Shown here: positions 36,901 to 46,720 of the stretch, one piece after another
Numbering within the stretch: position 1 is the stretch's first letter
Layout: the number at the start of each line of letters is the position of its first letter
Assembly (NCBI GenBank): GCA_028671895.1
Contig: JAPMAC010000207.1
Location: 6,696,001-6,760,000, forward strand
Direction: 5' to 3'
Source of the DNA: Oenanthe sinensis
Lineage: Eukaryota; Streptophyta; Magnoliopsida; Apiales; Apiaceae
DNA: 64,000 nucleotides
Translations under genes and position numbers: made by a program
Notes under the pieces: model-generated
What the model saw: only the letters and a program-made list of their open reading frames with translations
The model's database searches: none
What the model was told of the DNA's origin: nothing

Positions 36901-39268
36901 AAATAAAGTGAGGATAAGAGGGAAAAAAAAAGAACCATGATATTCCCCGGCTCAAAAAACTTCAAGATTCTTCAAATTTCTAATACCCTTTGGAATTTCA
37001 CCGATAAGTTGATTGTCAGAGCAAAAGATTGACAAGACTTTGAAAGATTTCCAATGTCTAATGGAAATATCACCTTAAATTTTGATGATTTTGTAATAGG
37101 TTAAAAAAATTAATTCTAATCCAAAATTTATTGATTTCTTATTTATTAGTACTTTCAATATTTTATATGACTTAATTCTTATTTATTTAAGATTTATTCA
37201 TACAATATAATTTACATTAATAAACTAATCTTACTATTTCAAATTTTGATAAAGAAAGGTTATCATCAATGTTGTATGTCACATTACTGGTAACTATTAA
37301 ATTGGGTCGAATTAATAAAATGGATCTTGTCCAAATATAACTGTGGATACAAAATCCCATAATTCATTATTCACTCGCCCAAATTATAGTTATAAATTTC
37401 AGCCGGTTTTATATATTAATACCAAAACTGAGAAATGGATTGTAACTAATATATATAATCTTTTATTCAATACCATTTTTTATGAGCAACATAATAATAG
37501 GTAGCAAACAATCATTTGAAAATGAAAGAGTTAATACTATATAATGCTATTAGATATATGATCATTGTATTTAAAATGGCGAATCATATAAAATTATTAT
37601 TTTATTACACTTTCTTTATTATTTAAGAAATATAAATATAGATTATTTAAATAATTATCAACAAATCTGTAATAGTCCAAACGAATTAAACTGCGTATTG
37701 GATTTGGATATGAATTAATGAATGCAAGTACGATTTATTTCAAAAAAACTGCGTACATGGGTCTCTCAAATAAAAACACAAATCGCTCATTAAATTTTAT
37801 TCTCTTCGCAAATAATATCTCCAGAGGCATTTGACTCCACATATCTAAACTTATTGATAAAATATAATTATCCTTATTAATTTAAAATTAATAAGATTTT
37901 AAAAAACCTAAAAAGGATATATACATATGCAGTATATTTGGGTATGTCTGCTATTGATCTGTTAATAAATTTTTAAAGAGAAAAATGAACCTAAGATATA
38001 TCTTAGATAATTTTCTAAGATTTTAGTACAAAATAATAGTATATTAGTAAAATTTTAAATAAGTTCTGATTTTACAAAAATACTCTTCCAATGTTTACAT
38101 ATAAAATCATTTGTATTTCACGTAACTTATTAGGCTCTCAACTTACCTAAGATGTATCTTAGACTCTCTAACCACATTTTTAAATAATATATATTTACAT
38201 TTGTTAAATAATTAAAAATATTGAAGAAATAAGAATATTTATATGACTTACGATATAAAATCGGTACAGGTCACTAACCAATCTAATCCCACAACACTGC
38301 ACCTAAAATGAAATCAACAGACCTACGATTCCAACAAAAACGACACAGTAAACTTTAGAAAACTTTACAGATATTTAGATTGACACTTAAAATAACTTGT
38401 CCACATTACAATTCAGAAAGAAAAATATTAAATTCAATATATGCTTACTCACAAATGTACGCTCGCCATTGCAATCTACTTGACTTGTAAGTTTTGAACA
38501 TATGATTACGAATAACCAAAGATCGTCGGTTAACGCAAATTTTTAGCCACAGTATCTCTTTATCAAAGCAAGACACATTCCCGTCCAGTGCTATAATTAC
38601 ACTTGTTATAAGAGAGCACTTACAAAATCCAATAGAGGCTGATGACATATCTAATGACACAACAGTTCAACTAAAATGGATTCGACACATCCACACTTAC
38701 AAAAATAACTTGGTAAATTTTAAAAAAATTCTCATTACATTTCAACTAATAATTGAAATAGCTCATTGATATTATAGTTTAAAAAAATTCACATCAACTT
38801 CCTTGCATGTTTGCTCACATTATAATTGCGGTATACTCGACTCGTATATTTTAAAAATATGATTACAAATCTTGCCGTTATACAACGTTTGGGACTTTTG
38901 CACAAGAATCAAGACTCTTAAAGTTTCTTCCTAGTTTTCTGTTGTTTTCTTGTTTTACTAACCTAGAAGTACAGTGCATCTTTCTTATTTAATTTTATGT
39001 GCATAATAATTTTATTTATAATATAATTAAGATTAAAATTTAAATTTAAATTTAAAATATATCACAACATAACCTATATAGATTATAAATAGGATTAAAA
39101 TAAAATTTTGAATACTTTTAGATTTTTAATATTCAAAATAATTAAATTAAAATTTTCTTTTACAAATAGGTATATATGAATATGTTTATGTTGATTAATT
39201 TTTCATTTATAACATAATTAAAATTTAAATTTAAATATAACATTTATCATAACTTATATATAAATGGA
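33901..39268. other. AT-rich intergenic stretch, no gene recognised
   Basis: About 5.4 kb with no frame that looks coding; the longest open frames are short and AT-driven. The segment 38240-38900 holds degenerate repeated phrases (GCTCACA, TATGATTACRAAT, CTTGACTTGTAAGTTTT-like). Lines near 38990-39260 share ATATGAATATGTTTAT-like phrases with 55590-55840 beyond element H, so these parts may once have been one repeat split by H. Confidence 0.5.
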
Positions 39269-40904
39269 TTATATGTAACGACCGGGAAAATTACGTATAT
39301 TTTATAATATTTAACTATGCTTTTATTATAATTTATTGTGTTTTAGATTATTTTTAATGCATTTATTTGTGTTAGGATTTTTATTAAATATGAAAATTAT
39401 TCGATATGTGTTATGTGACTTCTGTGTAGCTTAAAATATTTTATATTATTTTACTGTAATTTTTATTTCTTTAGAATAAGATTAATTCGATTTATAATTA
39501 TCGGACACGGCTCTGCGGGAGAGTAGAGACCTTATTTTTTGTACCTTTATTTTTATGAAAATGGTAAAATCCTCAAAATGACTTTATTTTATTATTTTTG
39601 TAACATTCATAATTTTTGGAGAATTTTGACATATATATTGTATTTATTCAAAAATATTTATTTTTATATTTTATCCCATAAAAATTATTTTTGGACCTTT
39701 TATTTTAATTATGGGGTAAAAATACATTTAATCAAAATTAAGCCCCTAATTTTTTTTAAAAATATAAATAGTTTTGATTTATTAAAAAATTTAGTTATAC
39801 TTACTAAAAATAGAAAGCACAGCTGATTGAATTGGGGGAAACATTAAGAACGGGGTTTGTTTGTTCTTGGAGATCATCAATCCGTTGAACACATTAGCGG
39901 TGTCTGATTCTAGAGTTCAAATAGCTAAATCGAATCTCTCCACAGCAGCTACTCCATCTTTGTGTCCGTTTTTAGTTTGGGTAATCTACTCAGCTAGGGT
40001 TCTTCGCTGCTTTGATTTAGTCGATTAGTAGTAGGTGATTCTGATCTCTGTTTTAATCATATGAATAGTCGTTGCAAAGCTCATAACATTCCTTATGTAA
40101 TGATACTGTTAATTTGGATCGAAAATCTTTTATACAGAAAGTCGTGACTTTCGGTTCTTAGTTGGATTTGTGGTTTTTTCTATTTGTTAATTGTTTGGCT
40201 AGTTTGATTACATGAGTAGATTCATTGTTGATGTGTGAGCATGATTGTATTTTTTATTTGATTTTTATGAGTATGATTTAAGTTCGTCAGATTCTTGGCT
40301 GGATTTAGAGTCAGTCACCGGAGAATGATATGTAGAACTCTGTCCTTGATTATTTTTATATAACTGAGTTGTATGGGTATTTATAGTGATTATATTCTTG
40401 CTCGGTGATGCTATCTGTAGTTTTTGTTTAATCGTTGGTGTTCGATTTTTGCTCATTGACTTTTGACCGAAGTTGAGTCGGTTGGCCTGAATATGAGTTC
40501 TACAGCTCGGTTCTTAATTCGGTTGACTTGATTGTGTTATGTGAGTATCTAGAAACATGTAGGTCTGCAAAATTTGATAAAATTCAGAGTCCTATTGTAG
40601 ATGTTATGACCTTGCGATTGATACTAGTTTTGTAATTCTGGTATCCAGAAATTTCTACTCTGTTTAGAGTAATTGTTTCGAATGTTTTAATGATCTGATT
40701 ACTTGATGGTTACAACATAAAAATCGGAGGGTTATGTCTGAATGATAAGCTTGCAAATTTTTGTTGCCACCAGATCTTTATATTGTTTCTTATATGTGAA
40801 TTATTATAAGTATCTCGTGTTGTTTCTGAAAATGCTGCAGTGCCAACTTTAAAATTCTGCTGTAAATTAAAAAACTCATATTATGTAATGAATTTCGGAT
40901 ATGT

Positions 40905-41399
40905 TGTTTCCCAGAATAATCGATTATGAACACAAGTATATAGAATGGAATATTGTTTTGTATTATTAATGATCTCGAATACAAAACTCTCTCAAGAAAA
41001 TAATGTTCTTAAGAGCTGCTAGGTTATATATCTATTGCTTAATGAATTCAACATTGAATTATAACCTATCTCTGTGTTTATATAGACACAGCTACAAATA
41101 CAATTACAAAACAGATTATGATAAGAATAGCTTTAATAAGGTAATTAGACTTGCACTTGAATTCCTTCTTACTATCCAAATCAGACTCTGATTTATCTGT
41201 TTCCTTTTCTGGTAGACTCTGAAGCTAAACTCTGTCGATCTGTCATTCTCTGATTTGAGTATTCTCTGTTAGAGTAAACTCTGATTGAGTATTCTCTGAT
41301 AGAGTAAACTCTGACCGACAGCTTCCTTAAACTCTGATGACGTCAGCATAAACTCTGTTTAGTATTCTCTGACAATCATCAGTGTTTGCATTCCTAACA
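40905..41399 (-). repeat. 3' LTR of element F (495 bp)
   Basis: On the minus strand it begins TGTTAGGAATGC and ends CTGGGAAACA. Within about 41181-41375, eleven CTCTG cores occur, many as TAAACTCTGA. Confidence 0.95.
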
Positions 41400-41482
41400 A
41401 TCTCCCCCAATTTATGCTTTAAGAATTAAAACATAAATTTTACTTATGATGTCAGAAATACGAGACAAATGCATCAGAGTTT

Positions 41483-41796
41483 GTTTACCCTTTTTAGACT
41501 CAGATTCTTCTATAAGAGAAGTCTTCTTTCAGAAATTGACTTAGGAGCTTTTCTTCAGCATCTTTCAATAAATCAACAAGTTTCTCCTTCAATTCCCTCA
41601 TGTTCTCAGAAGAATCATCTATTTGAATTATTGCAGCGTGTTTACCCTTTTTAGACTCAGATTCTTCTGTAAGAGAAGTCTTCTTTCAGAAATTGACTTA
41701 GGAGCTTTTCTTCAGCATCTTTCAATAAATCAACAAGTTTCTCCTTCAATTCCCTCATGTTCTCAGAAGAATCATCTATTTGAATTATTGCAGCCC
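41483..41796. repeat. 157-bp tandem duplication at the extra ORF terminus
   Basis: Copies at 41483-41639 and 41640-41796 are nearly identical. The extra ORF ends inside the right copy (stop at 41657-41659), so the left copy (downstream in the sense direction) is an untranslated duplicate of the ORF's last codons. Confidence 0.9.
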
Positions 41797-44700
41797 TTAG
41801 AGCATAAATTGATGACCTCTCCATACTTTCATCTAAGGCAATGCAACAGGTCTTCATACCATCAGGATTTAAGATTAGTGTAGGAATTCCTAACACCATT
41901 TTGACCTTTGCATCCCCTTTTTTCATTGCTCTTTCTGTTCCATCTTCAAGTATATATCCAGGCTCATATTCTTCAGTGTTTATCATCAACAACCTTTCAC
42001 TCTTCTTCTTCTCAGCTATTATTCTTTCAACAATCTTCCTCCACCTAGAAGTTGCTTCATTTTCACCATTGAGCAGATATAGAACATGTTCAAGTTCTTT
42101 AGATGCTTTATCAATCAGACTTTCTTCAGCAATCTTCAAAACTCTCCCATTTTCTAAAAAATAAATGAGCTTTTCCTTAGCTTGAGCACCATCAAAGATA
42201 TCCTTCACCACATTCACAGAGATTAATTTATCTAAATGTTCTTGAGACAGCTCTTCTTCAGGTTTATCTTTCAGTGAATAAGGATCTCTGAAGATGTTTG
42301 CTTCACCTCTGTAGACCTTAGCATGTGTATCACCAATACCACCTTTATTTTTTCCAAGTCTGGCATTGAGAGTCAGAGTTTGAGTTTTTGTCCACAAAGG
42401 ATCAGACCTTTTCTTTCTTATCAGAGATTGTTGTTGTTCTTCTTCCTCATCATCAAAACTTGAACCACCTGGAAGAAAAATTGTTCCAGACATAGTGAAA
42501 GGTTTCTTTGGCTTAGCTGGAGCTTTTGGTTGAATTCTAGAAGATGATCTTGTTTGAATTTCTGAAACTGGTCTTGATTGAGCAACTGGTTTGAGAGTGT
42601 CAATAGATTTGATTTGAATAGGCTTGGATTCTGGTTTCTTCTGTTGAGCAGTAGTCTTTTTCTGAATTGGACCTTTCTTTACACTTCTTTTCTTTTTCTG
42701 AACTTGAGCACTAACAGCTCCAGATTTCTTCAATTCAGCTTCTACTGCAACTAGATCCATTCCTGGATGTTCTTCTTCAAACATTTTCTTTGCCAGTTCA
42801 GCATCCTTCAAGTTTTGTTCTTCAATCTTCTCTGGCTTATCTTCATCTTCAAGTTTCTTTGCTAATTCTAAATCAGCATCTATCAGAGTTTGCTTATCAT
42901 AGTTTATCTCAGTCTTTGATGTCATCAGAGTTTGTTCAATCAGAGTTTGTTCAATCAGAGTTTGATTCTCATCCTTATGACTCCCTTGATCTGCATCATT
43001 AGGTTTGTCAGTGTTTAAAATTGCATCCTCCTTGCATTTGTCTGCTGAACCCTTCTCCCCCTTTCTGACATCATGCCCTGTTTTAACAGTAAGAAGCTCA
43101 ACAATTGTATGTAACATGCCCTGCATAGAACTAACAGAATTAGAAAGATGAGTCACTTTAGCTTCCAATGCATCCTGTTTAGTGGAGACAGAAAGAAGTT
43201 TAGCTTCCAGAGAATGTTGAGAAGTGGAAACAGCAGTTCCGAGAAGAACAGAATGCTTGGTGACAGATGCCTTTAGATCAGAAACTTCATGTTGAAGGCC
43301 TTTGGACATAATAGTAGAGGCTTTCAAGATTGTCTTCAATTTTCCAGAAGAAATTTCTTTGTCAGCTTTATTGATTAAGTCAAGAACATGAGGCCAAGAA
43401 ATCTCTCTCTCAGGAATCTTCCAAGAAGAATCCCAAATGGATTGCCTGTGAGAAGAAAGAAAATCTTCAGCAGATGACTTTGCTTGGAAACTGAAATCCC
43501 TTCGGATACCCTCTGCATCAAGATCAGCTTCAATACGTCCTTTAAGATCTTCCACCACCACGTAATTATGATACTCCATCCCTAATCTTTCATGAGCATC
43601 ATGTGCATTAATAGGCCATCTCTTGGTGTTATATCTTTGAATGTAGGGAATGGATAGATCTGTGACTTCTTCATCAACAAAAATCACATCATCAGAGTCT
43701 ATATCCATCCCATCAGATTTTGAAACCTCAACAGAGTTTGGCACAACATCAGAGTTGGATACAGGTAAACTCTGAGTACCTGCAAAAGTAACAGAACAAC
43801 CTAAATCACTCTGATTTTTTAAAGTAATCTCATTACTTCTCACAACACACATATCATAACTTTTAAGAGTTAGATGTTGCTCACTAGAAGTAACTAACTT
43901 CTTTCTCAGTTCTACCTCTCCTTTTGCCAGATCTTGTGTCTGCCTCTCATTTATTCTGTTTTTCACACATTTTACCTCAGACTCACTGGAAAGGTTCAAC
44001 ACACAATGTCCTACAGAAATAAGAGGTGGCTGAGAAGAGAGATTTGTAGTCACATGAATAGGGGTATCCTTTTCAGGACTATCCATGATCATCTCAGCAG
44101 TAAAGGTTGGAAATATAAATTCTGAACTAATACAATCAGAGAATGTAAATTCTGAAGTAGAGTCAGAGTTTATACCTTGAGCATTTGAAATTGATTTCTC
44201 ACAAAGATCATTAGAGTTTGCCTTTGGATTTGCATCAGAATTTGTCTGTTGAATGGGAGAATCTTGGTCTGCAATCATAAAATGAATGATTGGTTCTTGT
44301 GGGACCTGAGTCATATCTGCAGCTGCTTCACCACTTTGAGGTGAAGGTTCTTGTGGGCTTGACTCTGCCAGAGATTGGCCTTCAGCATCAGCAACAACAA
44401 GATCTTCTAAATTTGTGTGGGTGCCTGCATCCAAACTTTGATTGGATGGTTCTTGTGTGGCTGGGGCCTTGACAACTTCTTCAACCCTTTGAGCTGAAGG
44501 TTCTTGTGGATTGTACCCCTGATCAATGCTGGCTTCACTTGCTGGAATTGTGGCTTCTGTTGAACTTTGATCAACAGGTTCTTGTGTGCCTGGCCCTTGA
44601 ATGACTGCTACCTCACTTTGAGAAGTAGGTTCTTGTGTGTCTTGGCCAAAAGTGACAAACTTCTTCTTCAGTCTAGAAAAATGTTTCGAACTTGGAGATG

Positions 44701-46174
44701 CTGAAGATGATTTTGATTTTCGTGCTGCCATTTCATTTCTTACTTGTTCAGCCAACTCCCTTGCTCTTTCATAGGATATCTCCTTTATAATCTGCTTTGG
44801 TGACTTTGTGGGAGAATCAGATACTGGAACTGGAGCAACTTCACTAGATTTTATTAACTCATCAGAGTTTATCAATTGCTCAGAGTTTATCACTTTAGTG
44901 TTGAAAGGTCTTTTAGAGTTTGGCCGATCAGAGATTGGAGCGTCAGAGTTTATAGCTGCATCAGAGTTTATCCCTTCAATCTTTGCAGCCTCAGAGTTTG
45001 CAATCTTGACTAATCTTCTTTTCTTCTTCTTCTTCTCAGGAATTGGAAGAACTGTTTTTTTCTGAGGAGAAGGCTGAAAAACCTGTTCAACTGTTGTTCT
45101 TTTAGCAAAAACGAATCCATCATCAGAATCAGTACTTTCATCAATCAATTTTCTCTTTTTAGGAGAAAATGCTTTCACAGATTTTCCTTTCTTTTTGCTT
45201 TGGCCATGCTGTTGAGAGGTGTGTTTTTCAACTACAGTCTTTTGGGAGACTGTAGAGGTTGGCAAATGTGTTTGGGAATCAGTGTTTAGATTTTGACTTG
45301 GTTTAGAATCAGAGATTGCTAAACTCTGATTCGTAGTCACTGACAAAAACTCCCTCCCATACACAGTAGGCATTCTCTGATGTAAGAGAAGCCTGACCCA
45401 TGTAGGATAAAATAGATTAGAAAGTTTACCTTCAGCCTTCGTTGCATCTTTTCTTGATAGATCAGCAAATATTCTTTTATTCATGCTAAAGCTAATTAAA
45501 GTCTGATCATCCTCAAACTTAATATCAGGTAATAAAACATTGAAAATTAATTGTAAAAATCTAGCAAAGTAGATAGTGTGTGAATCATCATTAATCTTAT
45601 TAGCTAATTGTCGAATAATCAAACAGGGAAAGTTGAAATTGAGATTATGGGTCAGAGAATACCCAATCTGTTGAGACAGCTGCGGAATGGCATCAAAATT
45701 TGTGCATTTGGCAGTGAAAGCCCTTGTAATGCAGTCGAAGAAGAAACTCCATTCTCTTCTTAAATGTGGTCTTGTTAAACTTCCCAGTTTAGATAGGCTA
45801 CCTCCATAACCTATTGTGTTGAAAAATTCCATGATTTGATCATCTCCAACAAAATCATCATACTCAGCCACTTCTGGAAGATGAAGAGCTTGTCTCACCA
45901 CAGCAGGAGTAATGGAATACTTGCCATTGCATTGAAATGTTATTATCGGCTCCTCATTATCATTAGCATTATTAAACTTTGCAGTTGACCAGATTTTGAG
46001 CAGAGATTGAGCGGAGAAGTTCGTGGGTTCCTGAAGTGCGTACCCAATATAATTGTTCTGCAGAAAATCCTGGATCACATGAAAATCCTGAGGTGCTTCA
46101 TCCTTAGATAGAAGAGAGATGTAGTTTGTTGCAGCAAAAGAATAGGTCTGAAAAGTAATACCCTTAGACGCCAT
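41657..46174 (-). CDS. Extra ORF of element F, 1505 codons, intact
   Basis: An uninterrupted frame from ATG at 46174 (context TTCAATGGCG) to TGA at 41657. Residues 1-270 look globular (EWSFFFDCITRAF, QIGYSLTHNL, IYFARFLQLIFNVLLPDIKF) and may correspond to the putative plant transposon protein family, judged from memory. Two basic clusters follow (around 325-345, KKKGKS and PKKRK; around 380-390, KKKKKRR) that could be nuclear localisation signals. Next is a long S/T/P/E-rich region with INSD and QEP repeats, then a coiled-coil-like segment near 960-1075 (VSDLKASVTKH, LEAKVTHLSNSV) followed by DVRKGEK. The C-terminal domain has RDPYSLKDKPEEE and LIYFLENGR. The same architecture survives in decayed form in E. 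It lies between RNase H and the PPT, where other copia elements carry env-like ORFs, but I see no signal peptide or membrane segment. The function is unknown. Confidence 0.85.
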   Translation of the reverse strand: MASKGITFQTYSFAATNYISLLSKDEAPQDFHVIQDFLQNNYIGYALQEPTNFSAQSLLKIWSTAKFNNANDNEEPIITFQCNGKYSITPAVVRQALHLPEVAEYDDFVGDDQIMEFFNTIGYGGSLSKLGSLTRPHLRREWSFFFDCITRAFTAKCTNFDAIPQLSQQIGYSLTHNLNFNFPCLIIRQLANKINDDSHTIYFARFLQLIFNVLLPDIKFEDDQTLISFSMNKRIFADLSRKDATKAEGKLSNLFYPTWVRLLLHQRMPTVYGREFLSVTTNQSLAISDSKPSQNLNTDSQTHLPTSTVSQKTVVEKHTSQQHGQSKKKGKSVKAFSPKKRKLIDESTDSDDGFVFAKRTTVEQVFQPSPQKKTVLPIPEKKKKKRRLVKIANSEAAKIEGINSDAAINSDAPISDRPNSKRPFNTKVINSEQLINSDELIKSSEVAPVPVSDSPTKSPKQIIKEISYERARELAEQVRNEMAARKSKSSSASPSSKHFSRLKKKFVTFGQDTQEPTSQSEVAVIQGPGTQEPVDQSSTEATIPASEASIDQGYNPQEPSAQRVEEVVKAPATQEPSNQSLDAGTHTNLEDLVVADAEGQSLAESSPQEPSPQSGEAAADMTQVPQEPIIHFMIADQDSPIQQTNSDANPKANSNDLCEKSISNAQGINSDSTSEFTFSDCISSEFIFPTFTAEMIMDSPEKDTPIHVTTNLSSQPPLISVGHCVLNLSSESEVKCVKNRINERQTQDLAKGEVELRKKLVTSSEQHLTLKSYDMCVVRSNEITLKNQSDLGCSVTFAGTQSLPVSNSDVVPNSVEVSKSDGMDIDSDDVIFVDEEVTDLSIPYIQRYNTKRWPINAHDAHERLGMEYHNYVVVEDLKGRIEADLDAEGIRRDFSFQAKSSAEDFLSSHRQSIWDSSWKIPEREISWPHVLDLINKADKEISSGKLKTILKASTIMSKGLQHEVSDLKASVTKHSVLLGTAVSTSQHSLEAKLLSVSTKQDALEAKVTHLSNSVSSMQGMLHTIVELLTVKTGHDVRKGEKGSADKCKEDAILNTDKPNDADQGSHKDENQTLIEQTLIEQTLMTSKTEINYDKQTLIDADLELAKKLEDEDKPEKIEEQNLKDAELAKKMFEEEHPGMDLVAVEAELKKSGAVSAQVQKKKRSVKKGPIQKKTTAQQKKPESKPIQIKSIDTLKPVAQSRPVSEIQTRSSSRIQPKAPAKPKKPFTMSGTIFLPGGSSFDDEEEEQQQSLIRKKRSDPLWTKTQTLTLNARLGKNKGGIGDTHAKVYRGEANIFRDPYSLKDKPEEELSQEHLDKLISVNVVKDIFDGAQAKEKLIYFLENGRVLKIAEESLIDKASKELEHVLYLLNGENEATSRWRKIVERIIAEKKKSERLLMINTEEYEPGYILEDGTERAMKKGDAKVKMVLGIPTLILNPDGMKTCCIALDESMERSSIYALRAAIIQIDDSSENMRELKEKLVDLLKDAEEKLLSQFLKEDFSYRRI

Positions 46175-46206
46175 TGAAGTTTTGAGATTTGAAGTGTGAA
46201 TAACAA

Positions 46207-46330
46207 TTAGGGTTTGATAAGACGAGAGAGAAAGATAGAATAAATGATGTAGATGAATAATTCACAGTGAAACAAAATGAATTAAACTATTCCCTCTCAA
46301 TTGCATATACCATTTAGTGGGACACGTGGC
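46207..46330 (-). promoter_or_regulatory. Host-like promoter and leader of the extra ORF (G-box, telo-box)
   Basis: In the 547-bp gap between RNase H and the extra ORF, the plus strand at 46322-46330 reads ACACGTGGC (minus GCCACGTGT), a perfect plant G-box/ABRE core. The minus strand then has TATATG near 46304-46309 as a weak TATA candidate, a pyrimidine-rich CTATCTTTCTCTCTCGTC (about 46217-46235) and AAACCCTAA (46207-46215), the telo-box often found in plant leaders, about 33 bp before the ATG. This suggests that the ORF may be transcribed on its own. Promoter activity is inferred. Confidence 0.5.
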
Positions 46331-46499
46331 AAGAAATAATTTGAGCGGTAATGAGTAGACCAAGTATCAAAATACAGCAAGTGTGCGTGTGCTGTGTAAT
46401 AATAGGAACCGTCATTCGTGAGATACACGCGCCTTATTACAAGTCCAGTCAGAGATTAATAATTATGATGTTACAAAATGAAATATGATGTCATAAATA

Positions 46500-46720
46500 T
46501 GATCTCAGAATTTACCACTTAATCAGAGTCTACAGATCAGAGTTTATATGAGTCAGAGTTTAGTATGTACTGTCAGAGTTTACCACATACTCTGACAGAG
46601 TTTATCATAAACACTGATAACTTGTGATCAGAGATTAGATGCTTCAATGATCAGAGTTTGTTCCATTTTCATCAGAGTTTACCCCATACTCTGACCTATA
46701 CTCTGAGTGTCTGAAACTTG
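46500..46720 (-). repeat. Cluster of TAAACTCTGA motifs between RNase H and extra ORF
   Basis: About eleven CAGAG or CTCTG cores in roughly 190 bp. Most are TCAGAGTTTA on the plus strand (TAAACTCTGA in the sense of the element), and a few are in the opposite orientation. The stretch is non-coding. The same motif fills the LTRs and several coding parts of F. Confidence 0.8.

Noticed and set aside
39539..39826. 95-codon open frame rich in F, Y and I
   Set aside because: It is AT-driven, inside the non-coding LTR H, with no family resemblance.
44808..45065. Plus-strand frames opposite the extra ORF (also 41841-42164, 43934-44125)
   Set aside because: Shadows of the 1505-codon minus-strand ORF, with repeats reflecting the TCAGAGTTTA motif.
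41657..46174. Envelope protein interpretation of the extra ORF
   Set aside because: No signal peptide, no hydrophobic membrane segment and no fusion-peptide-like stretch seen; it is basic, disordered and coiled-coil-bearing.
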